Of a stretch of 64,000 nucleotides of DNA, positions 6,700 to 15,900 are shown piece after piece. The translations under genes and the position numbers were made by a program. Each line of letters opens with the position of its first letter. Position 1 is the first letter of the stretch. The DNA comes from Candidatus Endobugula sertula (GTDB lineage: Bacteria > Pseudomonadota > Gammaproteobacteria > Pseudomonadales > Cellvibrionaceae): the NCBI GenBank assembly GCA_001723645.1, contig MDLC01000010.1:1-64000 (forward strand), read 5' to 3'. The notes below the pieces were generated by a model. The model searched no databases, was not told the origin of the DNA, and saw nothing but the letters and a program-made list of their open reading frames with translations.

Positions 6700-7268
6700 T
6701 TGCGCAAACGGCTTTTTGTTTGCGCAACCGCAGGGAGCCACGCACGGCGGGAGATGGTGAGAAGAAGTACGAGGCTGACCCGTGCGTAGCGGTACGGCCT
6801 GACTTACAGCGCCCCGTACCTGTTTTATGTTTTACCGTTCCTGCGCATCCCTGCGCCCACGGCATTAGTAATTCCTTTTACGTTATAGCAAGCACTAGCA
6901 CCGATAGGTGCTATGTGGCCAGCGTCTTTTTGCTGGCCATCACGGGGCAGCGCGGCGGAAGGTGGCCAGCATGGAGTGGCAGGCCATTAGACGCGCTTTT
7001 TGCGGCTAATGGACAGAACGTAATGCAGGCCAACTGAAGTGCGCTGGGCAAGGTGCGCGCAGGGCCTTGGGCTATGGAAGCTGCGCGCTTAGAGAGTGGG
7101 GGTGCTGGCAGGTTTGTTGCGTTTTTTTGCAACAAACATGACAGTGCCGGAGCGAACGGGCCGCAACATTATTGCAAGCTCTCTTACGGAGTGATGGCCT
7201 TTCCGACTAGCACAATGGTAGGCTGGCACCTGACCTTGCTGGCTTTTTTAGCAAGGGCTGTGACAGCC
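6700..7268. repeat. Array of stem-loops, five with T-rich loops
   Basis: This GC-richer gene-free block lies between relE and the recombinase. Hairpins in order: 6700-6727 (10-bp TTGCGCAAAC stem, loop GGCTTTTT); 6740-6787 (ACGCACGG/CCGTGCGT); 6791-6820 (GGTACGG/CCGTACC); 6896-6913 (TAGCACC/GGTGCTA); 6916-6939 (TGGCCAGC stem, loop GTCTTTTT); 6984-7012 (CCATTAG stem with inner CGC/GCG, loop GCTTTTT); 7112-7137 (GTTTGTTGC stem, loop GTTTTTTT); 7234-7256 (CCTTGCT stem, loop GGCTTTTTT); 7256-7268 (GGCTG/CAGCC). Stem sequences differ, but five loops share size and T content on the plus strand. Candidate roles are recombination substrate, priming site on single-stranded DNA for the adjacent primase, or structured RNA. 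Overlapping open frames look like by-products of the dyads. Confidence 0.8.
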
Positions 7269-7323
7269 GGAGGTAGAAGCTCAGAGTCTCCCATAAACAA
7301 GCAGCCTTTAACGATGTGTCCGA

Positions 7324-8331
7324 TTATTCCACAGTGTCCGATAACGGCGATTCTCGGCTGGCTTTGGCTGGATGGGTCGCGGTGTGGATCTCTTTCAGTT
7401 GTCGGATAGAGACTTGAGTATAGATCTGCGTGGTCGATACATTAGCGTGTCCCAACATCGCTTGGATAAATCGTATGTCGGCTCCATTCTCTAACATCAA
7501 GGTTGCCATTGTGTGGCGGAACAAGTGACAACTGCCTTCCTTGCCAATGTCCGCCGACTTCACATAATCTCTGACCAGTTGAGTCATTCTATTTCTGGTG
7601 AAGGCTTCACCAAGATTCGTCAGGAACAGAGTACCGTCATCATTCGGCATCATTAATTCAGGTCGGATGTCATCACGGTATTTAATAATCCAGTTTAATG
7701 CTCGCTCGCCAATCGGCACCATACGATCTTTACGGCCTTTACCTTGTCTTACCATCAACGTACCGCGATCACCGTCAATGTCATACAGATTAATGTGTAT
7801 GACTTCCATTCTCCTGATACCTGTACTGTAGAGCGTTTCTAGTATGGCTCTGTCTCGTAATCCAAACGCTGTCGTTAGATCAGGCTGGTTGAGAATCAAC
7901 TCGGCCTCTGGCTGTGTTAATACATGCTTCGGTAATCGCTTCTCAAGCCTCGGTAAATCAATCTCGCTGGCTGGATTGTAGAGAATGTAATTCTCTCGCG
8001 TCAGCCATTTAAAATACGCTCTCACGGGGACTATTCTAGTATGCTGGCTTCGGGTTGATAGTGGCTCACCGTTCTTTTTGCGATAGTGGAACAAGTAACG
8101 CTGGTAGCGCTCTAGTATCGGCTTGGTAATGTCCTGTGGTCGGCTTAATCCGCGTTCCTCGCACCATTCGATAAAATACCGTAAATACACCTCACGGTTT
8201 TCTATCGTTCTGGCCGCATAGTTTTTAACACGCTGCGCTTCTAAAAACCGAAGCATAAACGCATACAGATTATCGGGGTCTGTTGGGTCGCCTATCGGTG
8301 GTAGTGGCGCATGCTCTCCTTTCCTTGGCAT
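7324..8331 (-). CDS. Tyrosine recombinase / integrase (XerC/D-like)
   Basis: A 335-residue site-specific recombinase. An N-terminal core-binding (SAM-like) domain covers about 20-120, and the catalytic domain about 135-310. Visible catalytic residues: R173 (STGIRRME), K198 (GKGRKDR), H269 and R272 (CHLFRH), H295 (LGHANVS) and nucleophile Y304 (TQIYTQ). The set is complete, so the enzyme should be active. Its ATG shares one base with the primase stop (TAATG), which implies translational coupling. Downstream lies the hairpin array 6700-7268. The tight operon with a primase points to an integrative element that also replicates its own DNA, as P4-like satellites and ICEs do. Confidence 0.93.
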   Translation of the reverse strand: MPRKGEHAPLPPIGDPTDPDNLYAFMLRFLEAQRVKNYAARTIENREVYLRYFIEWCEERGLSRPQDITKPILERYQRYLFHYRKKNGEPLSTRSQHTRIVPVRAYFKWLTRENYILYNPASEIDLPRLEKRLPKHVLTQPEAELILNQPDLTTAFGLRDRAILETLYSTGIRRMEVIHINLYDIDGDRGTLMVRQGKGRKDRMVPIGERALNWIIKYRDDIRPELMMPNDDGTLFLTNLGEAFTRNRMTQLVRDYVKSADIGKEGSCHLFRHTMATLMLENGADIRFIQAMLGHANVSTTQIYTQVSIRQLKEIHTATHPAKASRESPLSDTVE

Positions 8332-11300
8332 TACAGTACCTCGGTTAATGTACGACTACGGTACGACGAACACTCACCATTTTTTGCAGCCAGATAAGCG
8401 TTTTTTTCACTATTTTTAGGTGTTTTCTCTGCAACCCTTGGTAACTCTGGATTTGCGCCGTTTTTGCTGGTGCTACTTAGGGGCTCTTTGGCCGCTACTT
8501 GGGGGCTACTTGAGGGCTCGTTATTAGCTTTTAGGGGCTCCTTCTTTTCATCGTAGTGGTTATTTTGGTGTTGCATTGACGATAAGCCCAACAAAAACGG
8601 TTGACCATTTTCGCCTTCCCCCTGATACAACAACTCATACACAAACGACTGACCACGGCCACCACGATGCACCAGCAAGTACTCCATTTCTTGCAGCCGC
8701 CCCATATGCTTTTTTATTTGGAAGTCTGTCCAACCCACAAAGCTACGCACATCACGGCGGCTAAAACGGTAATCACGATGCTCTATTTTTTGTTGTTGGC
8801 ATTGCTCGGATACCATCTGATAAATGTGCCTTAACAAGGTTCTGGTTTGCGGTGGCAATTCATCAAGGCTTCGCCCTAATATTTCATTAGCCAGCTTATT
8901 GGCTGTGGCGATATCCGATTGCACAACCTCAATGTATTGCAGGGCTTGGCCGTTGTGATTCACCGTTTTAATTTCACGCTGGTATTGGTGTAACAATGCT
9001 ATCGCCCGTATCAGCGTTAAGTATTTCATGTGGTCACGTCTTGTTCGCGTTTTATCGTCGATAAAGGTCAACTGTTCCGCAAACGGGTTAGCCACTAAGA
9101 GAGGACGCAATAGCCTTTGTGCATTACGGTGTAATTGAACAATCGATTTTCTGTCTTCATTTTTTAGCAAGCCTTCCAGTGTTTGTTGTTGCCGTTGCAT
9201 GGCATGGATAGCTTGTGTTTGTTCTCGGCTCTCATTCACCGTTAACACCACACAGCGATTCATTAACTCTTCATCAATATCTATCGCTGTCGTTGTTAGG
9301 AACAACATCACAGGGCCTTCTACGCGATATTCTTTAGTCACTAAGCTACCCGTACTATCGTCTTTTCCTGTAGAGGCTATGGTTAATTCTCCTTCGGATT
9401 GAAGGAGCTTTAACGCATAACTCGCATTCTCTGCGCCTTCCTCTTCCGCTATCGCCAGTATTTTATGCTTGAGGTTGGTTTCGCCCATATAAAACAGGCT
9501 TTGACCCGTCATGGCTGAGTACTGCACCCGTTCCTCTTCGGGGATAAAGTTTAATATCGCATCCATTAAACTACTCTTACCCGCTGCACTTGAGGACTGG
9601 ATAATCACGGCCAAGGGTTTATCTAATTTACGCGATACGCACGACAGATAACCAACTAGCTTGTTGGTCTCTTCGCCAACCACACCAGCGGTTTTAAAAT
9701 CTTCAAGAATACGATTGAGCAAGTCTTTATCTTTCAGCAGTTCGATAGCCTGTTGCTGCTCGCTGTCATTGAGTGTTGGTGTTTCTCTTTCAGGCTCTAG
9801 CGTGTTTTTAATCTGCTTTTCCTGCAGCTCTTCCAGCTTGAGCAACACCTTGCCCAAGTCTTTTTTTATTACTTCATCTTGCACGCCTAATTCACTGGAG
9901 GCATGATTAATAAATGTTTGCCGTGGTCGCGATTGATACAGGTCGAAGGTATCAATGTGGACGTGTTCGCCTCGATTAACGAGTAAGTTAATTTTTAACT
10001 GCTCGTAGCTCATATTTTTTTGCAGGCCACGAACTCGATACACTCTATCGCCCAACTCGATAATGATTTCGTGATCATTCACCACAGCATCAATCGTTTT
10101 GGGTGCTTCGGGTAATGGCGTGGCTGTTGTTGGTTCGGGTAATGAGCTGGCTAAGGGTGAAGGTTCAGGAGCAACGATAGCTTTATCACCATCACTCACA
10201 TTTTCGACTTGTTCAGCAATCGCGGAGTCGATGGTTAGCTGGCGTTCTGGTGCTTTACCTTTACCCATAAATTCAGCTTTGCGTATCACTAAGCCTAATG
10301 TTTTGGGTGCAGGTGTCACTTGTTGCGCGTATTCGTTAACATCCATATTTTTCGGTAATAAAACCCTAAACGCATCGATACCGTTTTTATTTAACAATGT
10401 GGCTAAAGTTTCAGCGGCGGTGTTACCTGCCTCGTCTCGATCATAAGCAATCAGTACACGTTTAATTTCATGTTGCTTAAACGCAACTAAATGATCATCC
10501 GTAAAGCCTTGTGTACCATAGCTACTAGTGACATTTCTAAAGCCATGCACCCAGAACGTCATCGCATCGATTAACGCTTCACACACAATAATTTCTTCAC
10601 TGGCTTTTAGGCATTGTGGATTCCATAAACCAACGTGTGGCCCTGATAGGTAAAGATGCTGTGGTGTACCCTTGCGTAATCGTGAACCTAATATTTTACG
10701 GCCATAGGCTTCGGTGATTAAGCCGTTTTCGTCCATTACTGGCACAACCACCGAACCATTAAAATGCTCATGGCCGCTTTTGCGTAATAGGCCAATCTCC
10801 TGTAATTGGGTACGGATTTCCTTACCGGCTTTGTATTGCTTCTCTGGTAAACGATACGCCAAGGTGCGATTGGCATAGCCCAGCTTAAACGTATCAATCA
10901 ACTCACTACTTTTTAACCCACGGCTGGCTAAATAATCGAGAGCCTCGGGGCTTTGCTTTAAGGTTTGGTGGTAATAATCCATCACCTCACGTAATAGCTT
11001 TTGATCATCCGCTTGAGCGGCTAAAGGCGGTAAGGTTTTGGTGGTGCTGCGTTTAACGGTCTTGGCCTCTGTGACTAGCCCTGCATCTTCCTGTAATACC
11101 GTCACCGCATGTCTAAAACTCAAGCCTTGGGTTTTCATCACCCAATCAATCACCGTACCCGACTCACCACAGCCAAAGCAGTTAAACACATTTTTCTTAC
11201 TGCTAATGACCATTGAGGGCGTTTTATCGTCATGGAACGGGCAGCTAATCACATAGTCGCCTTTCGCCCCATGCTTCTTGGGCTGGTAGCCTTGGCTTTC

Positions 11301-11366
11301 TACCAAGCGCAGCAATGACACCTCTTGTTTGATGCGATTGATTACGTCATCTGACAATCTTGCCAT
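8331..11366 (-). CDS. CHC2 zinc-finger / TOPRIM primase with C-terminal ATPase
   Basis: A 1011-residue protein numbered from ATG 11366. DnaG-type zinc finger: C42, H45 (CPFH) and C63, C66 (CFGC). A primase core follows, then TOPRIM at about 255-340 with E263 (VCEALID) and D309/D311 (AYDRDE). After a proline-rich linker (about 345-430), a P-loop ATPase spans about 570-720: Walker A K597 (SSSAAGKSS), Walker B-like ILAIAEEE, sensor LFLTTTAID. A C-terminal region may be a winged helix, then a low-complexity tail. It would synthesise primers and possibly unwind DNA for element replication. I chose ATG 11366 because AGGTGA lies five bases upstream; a GTG nine bases earlier is less likely. It is divergent from the XRE repressor. 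Confidence 0.9.
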   Translation of the reverse strand: MARLSDDVINRIKQEVSLLRLVESQGYQPKKHGAKGDYVISCPFHDDKTPSMVISSKKNVFNCFGCGESGTVIDWVMKTQGLSFRHAVTVLQEDAGLVTEAKTVKRSTTKTLPPLAAQADDQKLLREVMDYYHQTLKQSPEALDYLASRGLKSSELIDTFKLGYANRTLAYRLPEKQYKAGKEIRTQLQEIGLLRKSGHEHFNGSVVVPVMDENGLITEAYGRKILGSRLRKGTPQHLYLSGPHVGLWNPQCLKASEEIIVCEALIDAMTFWVHGFRNVTSSYGTQGFTDDHLVAFKQHEIKRVLIAYDRDEAGNTAAETLATLLNKNGIDAFRVLLPKNMDVNEYAQQVTPAPKTLGLVIRKAEFMGKGKAPERQLTIDSAIAEQVENVSDGDKAIVAPEPSPLASSLPEPTTATPLPEAPKTIDAVVNDHEIIIELGDRVYRVRGLQKNMSYEQLKINLLVNRGEHVHIDTFDLYQSRPRQTFINHASSELGVQDEVIKKDLGKVLLKLEELQEKQIKNTLEPERETPTLNDSEQQQAIELLKDKDLLNRILEDFKTAGVVGEETNKLVGYLSCVSRKLDKPLAVIIQSSSAAGKSSLMDAILNFIPEEERVQYSAMTGQSLFYMGETNLKHKILAIAEEEGAENASYALKLLQSEGELTIASTGKDDSTGSLVTKEYRVEGPVMLFLTTTAIDIDEELMNRCVVLTVNESREQTQAIHAMQRQQQTLEGLLKNEDRKSIVQLHRNAQRLLRPLLVANPFAEQLTFIDDKTRTRRDHMKYLTLIRAIALLHQYQREIKTVNHNGQALQYIEVVQSDIATANKLANEILGRSLDELPPQTRTLLRHIYQMVSEQCQQQKIEHRDYRFSRRDVRSFVGWTDFQIKKHMGRLQEMEYLLVHRGGRGQSFVYELLYQGEGENGQPFLLGLSSMQHQNNHYDEKKEPLKANNEPSSSPQVAAKEPLSSTSKNGANPELPRVAEKTPKNSEKNAYLAAKNGECSSYRSRTLTEVL

Positions 11367-11402
11367 GTTATTCACCTAAAACCTTGTCAATAGCCTGATA
11401 AG

Positions 11403-11429
11403 GAACTATTATAGTTCTTATATAGGAAC
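11403..11429. promoter_or_regulatory. Operator in divergent primase / XRE promoter
   Basis: GAACTA-TTA-TAGTTC (11403-11417) is a perfect dyad. It overlaps a second one with arms GTTC (11414-11417) and GAAC (11426-11429) around TTATATAG. The site is centred between the two divergent genes and overlaps AT-rich promoter-like sequence, so the XRE protein probably represses both directions from here. Confidence 0.6.
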
Positions 11430-11464
11430 CTTTGTCAAGTAACAGATTTTAGGGGGATTACGAT

Positions 11465-11845
11465 ATGAAGCTCAGTAAACCACAATGGCAGGCAATTTTG
11501 CTTATGAGCTTCTCTAAACGATTAGCAGCCGTTCGCAAAGAACGGGGGCTAACACAACAGCAGATGTCCGAAGTCATCGGGATTCATCTATCACAGGTGA
11601 AGCGCTACGAATCAGGGGACACACAGCCTTCTCTCGAAGTACTGCGTAAAATCGCACTGGCGCTCAATATCAGCGCTGATATGTTGCTATTTGATGAAGA
11701 TGAACGCGGGCCATCAGATGACCTAAGAATGCAGTTTGAAGCCCTTAACCAGTTCTCACCTAACGAGAAGATGGTGGCTAAGGAGCTACTGGATAGTTTA
11801 ATTCTTAAACACACAGCCAATCGGCTATCGACTGGCACAGGGTAA
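11465..11845 (+). CDS. XRE-family repressor
   Basis: A 126-residue protein. The helix-turn-helix lies at about 17-75 (RLAAVRKERGLTQQQMSEVI and then RYESGDTQPSLEVLRKIALA), followed by a helical C-terminus (FSPNEKMVAKELLDSLILKH). AGGGGG about eight bases upstream supports ATG 11465; an internal ATG at 11504 (MSFSKRL) would still give the whole DNA-binding domain. It is the counterpart of the XRE gene at 4197 by position and layout but is clearly diverged in sequence, and its operator differs too. It is a likely master switch of the primase-recombinase operon. Confidence 0.88.
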   Translation: MKLSKPQWQAILLMSFSKRLAAVRKERGLTQQQMSEVIGIHLSQVKRYESGDTQPSLEVLRKIALALNISADMLLFDEDERGPSDDLRMQFEALNQFSPNEKMVAKELLDSLILKHTANRLSTGTG

Positions 11846-11859
11846 GATTTTTAAAAGGC

Positions 11860-11930
11860 GTTGAGCCAAGGTGCTACCAACACCAAGGCTCAACTAATCA
11901 CCACCAATATCGAGAGTATTGATAATGACT
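11860..11930 (+). promoter_or_regulatory. Hairpin plus conserved symE leader (right copy)
   Basis: A long stem-loop (11860-11894; arms GTTGAGCCAAGGTG and CACCAAGGCTCAAC, 12 of 14 pairs, loop CTACCAA) precedes the 37-nt segment 11894-11930 that is shared with 5188-5224. It begins 14 bases after the XRE stop. It could act as a terminator/attenuator or leader structure for symE, or as a recombination site. Confidence 0.65.
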
Positions 11931-12174
11931 GAGCAACATCATAAGTCAGGCAGCCGCCTGCGTAAAAGTAAATCCTGTGAGGAACGGTATATGTAAGGTC
12001 AATGAGACCCATTACGAGTACCGCACCAAAGACCAATCGCCCTGTTCAGGTTGTCGCACAGTGCCAACCATTCAAATGAAGGGGCATTGGTTACAGAAAG
12101 CAGGGTTTGAGATTAATACACCTATCAAGATCAGAGTCATGGATGGGTGCTTGGTCATAACAACGAGTGAGTAA
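11925..12174 (+). pseudogene. symE: SymE-like toxin gene, frameshifted
   Basis: The ATG at 11925 opens MTEQHHKSGSRLRKSKSCEE and stops at a TAA after 23 codons. In the next frame the protein continues as VNETHYEYRTKDQ and then RTVPTIQMKGHWLQKAGFEI plus KIRVMDGCLVITTSE, which is the core of SymE (AbrB-fold type I toxin, SOS-linked in E. coli). One extra base near 11990-11998 explains the break. A GTG at 11977 could start a shorter 65-residue protein that keeps the whole conserved core, so some activity is possible. It lies directly downstream of the XRE gene and conserved leader, and its stop is 2 bases before the next gene. Confidence 0.7.
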
Positions 12175-12176
12175 TT

Positions 12177-12518
12177 ATGGACAACGCATTAATGGTTATT
12201 TTTCCCTATCAACATGAAGGGACTTGGGTTTTCGATGACGCAACCGTCGATTTAGTCAAAGAGCCTTTTGTTTTTGGTGTACCTGAGATGATCGACGACT
12301 TAGTAAGTGACCTTCAAAATGCAAACAAAGGGTTTAAACTCATATTTTCTAAAAAGCCCTTTCCTAGCTATCAACGTAAACTAACTTGGCTGCGTGAAGA
12401 ATGTGAAGGCAATTGGTATACGATAGATGGAAACGATGAAGGCTGGCTCTGCCCAGCCTTATTTAAGTATTTTCACTCAGCACCTAAAGAAATTTTTGTT
12501 AGCGCTGAACAAAAATAA
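12177..12518 (+). CDS. Hypothetical protein of the DUF6717 type
   Basis: A 113-residue soluble protein. MVIFPYQHEGTWVFDDATVD, LVKEPFVFGVPEMIDDLV and the C-terminal EGWLCPALFKYF are motifs I remember from a domain of unknown function in accessory genes; the assignment is from memory. The ATG is 2 bases after the symE stop, so the two are cotranscribed. It ends 8 bases from the convergent immunity gene at 12527. A role in countering or modulating a toxin is possible but not shown. Confidence 0.65.
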   Translation: MDNALMVIFPYQHEGTWVFDDATVDLVKEPFVFGVPEMIDDLVSDLQNANKGFKLIFSKKPFPSYQRKLTWLREECEGNWYTIDGNDEGWLCPALFKYFHSAPKEIFVSAEQK

Positions 12519-12526
12519 ATCTAGTT

Positions 12527-12958
12527 TTATGCGCTACACTTTTCATTCAATGGAAACATCTGCAATATATTCATTAGCGCAAATAACTCAGAACCGGAAG
12601 GCGCCCAAATATTTTTCCCCTCACTACCCACAATAATAAACTCAGACTTTGATTTAACATCTTCCCGATCAATGCCAGAAGGATGCAACAGGTTTACCTG
12701 TTTATCAATGCTATCAAGATCACACAAAACAAGCTCACCATCATAGAAAGAGCATACAGACTTAGCCCCTAAAACAGTCCACTTATTTTGGCTCTCCCAA
12801 AAAACTATTACAGGCTTTATTTCTACAGATATAACCGCTTCAATAGCTCTGACCTGCTCAACTGATAAGTCTGAAAATTTACAGCATCTTTTGTCAAATA
12901 GATTATGCTGTTTTGCCTTCCAAAGAATGCGATCACAATACCAATTATCTTTTTGCAT
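12527..12958 (-). CDS. Probable immunity protein of RHS toxin 1
   Basis: A 143-residue soluble protein starting MQKDNWYCDRILWKAKQHNL. A central beta-rich part (KPVIVFWESQNKWTVLGAKS) precedes FIIVGSEGKNIWAPSGSELF near the end. I do not recognise the family. It starts 9 bases after the RHS stop on the same strand, is small and lacks a signal peptide, which is the typical position and form of a cognate immunity gene for the RHS C-terminal domain. Confidence 0.6.
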   Translation of the reverse strand: MQKDNWYCDRILWKAKQHNLFDKRCCKFSDLSVEQVRAIEAVISVEIKPVIVFWESQNKWTVLGAKSVCSFYDGELVLCDLDSIDKQVNLLHPSGIDREDVKSKSEFIIVGSEGKNIWAPSGSELFALMNILQMFPLNEKCSA

Positions 12959-12967
12959 ACATAAACA

Positions 12968-15900
12968 CTACAAGTCAAAGTCAATCGTAAAATCAGAGTT
13001 CTTGGAATTACTGAACCGTACAGTACCACCATTGAAGGGTTTACCATCTTGAACACGACGACGTAAGAAGGAATCAAGTTTTTCATTCGCAATAAAGCCT
13101 GTATCAACCTCAGCTTTTGTTGCACCATGAGCCTTAAATGCATCTTTAAGCTTGTTAATATCTGTAGGATTTAAAGTTGAAGAAACATCAATCTTTGTGC
13201 GAGCTACACCATTAGTAATTGGAACGTTATCTAAATTAACACCTAAGCGTTTAGCAGCATCGGCTGCGCCCTTTGGAACATTACCACCAGCCCGATAAGC
13301 CGTACCTAACCCCGTCGCACCCGGCGTAACAGCACCGAGTACATTTGCACCTAACGCACCTAAATTTTCGCCTAGATTATTACAATCACCTGCAATATTG
13401 TCAGTATAAATACGATACGCGTCATAAGCAATCAATCCAATATCTGCAACCGTATCTGGAGTAAAAAATAAACCGTAAGGATCCATATAATACAGAGGAT
13501 CATTATTAGCATAAACATAAGTATTGATCCCTCCATACAATCCAATTGGATCATTACTTATATAACGCCCATCTCTAGAACTATAATACCGATTCCAATT
13601 ATTTGAGAAGCCACTTTCCTTGTCTTCGTATTGTCCCGCAAAATGTAACGGGTTCTGCACTTGGGTAATTATTTCTGAAACACTTCCAAATACATCATAC
13701 TCCCCCTGCCATACTGTCGCCCCACTCAGTTGCATGAGTCTCTGAGGGGTGCCGAGATGATCATTTTGATAAAAACTATAATCATACTGCGTAGGCTGCC
13801 CTGCCGTTTGGTTTTCACTTTTTGTTTTTAACGCAACCGGATCAGTGGTGTAGATCGCTGTGGGTTGGTATTTATATCCACGAATCAACTCACCGGTTTG
13901 GGTATATTCACCCACTAAGCCTGCGCCAGTATCACCATATAAAAAGTAGGTGGTTGTGCTATCGACCGTTTTACTAATTCTACGCCCGTAGGGGTCGTAA
14001 GTATAGCTTGCTAGTGTATCAGCCCCGTCGATGATTTCTGCTAAACGGGCGAAGCTATTGTATTGGTAGGTTCTTGTGCCATCACTGGTTAAGGCGCCAT
14101 TATTATCGTACGTTTGGTTAATCGTTGTGGTGACATCGTTGAGGATTGAACTGATTCCCGTTAAGGCTTGTTGATTATCATAACTATAATTTTTTGTGGT
14201 GCTTAGGCTACCAATAGTATGGGTTTGCTGGATGCGATTACTATTGCCATCATAACGATAGCTTTGGTCGCCAAAGCCATTGGGTTGATTGGCTTGGGTT
14301 AAGCGATAAGCATTATCGTATTGGTAGGTAAAGTTACCGTTTAAAGTATTTTTCTGGGTGATATTGCCCACTACATCAAACTGGTATTGATAATCCATTT
14401 GTGGGGTGTTGGCATTATCGTTAACCAGAATACGTTTTAAGCGTGAGAGGCCATCGTATTCGTGATGGCGGTTAATACCACCGGGATAGGTTATGGCTTT
14501 AGGGAGGTGGCCTTCGTACTCGTTGACGACAATACTGCCCGCGTTTTGAATACCGAGCTGGTTAATCTTACCGGCCCCATCGTAGAAGTAGCTGGTTTGG
14601 TGCCCTTCGGGATCCACTTTTTGGCGGATTTGGCTATTAGCATGGTAGGCGGTTTTTAGGGTTTTGGTAATACTGCCGTTAAAGGTGGTGCTTTGTTGGC
14701 TAATACGCGCTAGGGCATCATACTGATACGTGGATTGAGTGTGATGATCTTGGTGACTCGTCAGTAGGCGGGTTTTGTCATAGGTATACACAATACGCCG
14801 CTCTGGCGCTGTGGTTCCTGTTCGCGTATCGGTATGTTGTGTTAAGCGTTGGTCGTTATCCCAAGTATAGCGAGCAATATGACCGTTGTAGTCGGCTTTT
14901 TGAATGAGCTGGTTGCGAGCATCATAGGTGTAAAGCTGTTGAGTGAGTGCCGTGGTACTTTTGTTAGGGCGGGTTTCGCTGAGTGTATTGTTGTTATTGT
15001 CGTAGGTATAACGGGTGAGATGATTTTCAGCATCAATCACTTGTACCAAGTTGCCACGGCTATCGTAGTGGTAGCGGATGGTTTCATTGGCGGGGTTGGT
15101 GTGCTGAGTACGCTCACGGTGTACATTGTATTCATAGGTAGAGCGCAGGCCATTACCATCAGTAGTGGCGATCACATCCCCTCGGGCATTGTATTGAGTT
15201 TGCGTGGGGTTGCTTAGGCCATCGTCTTTCACACTGACTAAAGCTTGTTGTGTGACTCGGTTACGATTGTCGTAGGTGTAGCTGATTTTGGCATTAGGTG
15301 TGGTCACCGAACCAATGCGGCCACCGGCGAGTTCATCCCCTCTTTCGTAGGCAATCAAGGTTTGGTTGCCAACGCCATCGGTAATATCAATTAAACGTTG
15401 AGAGCGGTCATAACGGTAAGATGTGACTTGACCTGATTCATCTTTGCTACTGCTGATTAAGCCATCCACCCGATAAGTCATGGTACGGATGCCGCCGGCA
15501 TTGTTTTCAATGGTGGTGGGTTTATTCCGAGAATCGTAGCTGACTTTAGTGATGCGTCCTTCGGCGTCTTTGGTTTGAATTAAGCGGTGTAAGCTATCGT
15601 AGGTATATTCGGTGACAAATCCTAGAGGGGTAGTTTCGGTTAAGCGATTGCCGTGGGCATCATAGGTGCTTTGCCACGTATGGCCACGGGCATCGATGAG
15701 GGTTTGTGCTTGGCCAATCGCATTGTAATCTTGGTATTGGGTGATATTGCCATTGCCGTCGGTAACTTTGATGAGATTACCGTAGTCATCGTAGGTGTAG
15801 CTGATTTCAACGGTATTGGTGGTAGTCACTCCATCGTTTTTACCGATCATTTTTTCGGTGATTAGATAACCGTTGTTATCGTAAACGTATTTCATCACTC

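Noticed and set aside
6697-6730. First hairpin of the array as an intrinsic terminator of relE
   Set aside because: The T-run is in the loop and no T-tract follows the stem, so it does not have terminator form, although it may still slow transcription.
6720-7409. Plus-strand and minus-strand open frames of 74-118 codons across the hairpin block
   Set aside because: Their residues follow the dyads, they overlap each other on both strands and no frame has ribosome binding sites or a family match; GC-rich palindromic DNA gives long open frames by chance.
14849-15217. Plus-strand frames inside the RHS and FN3 genes (for example 122 and 151 codons)
   Set aside because: Antisense shadows of repeat-rich coding sequence; the minus-strand frames are continuous and match known domains.
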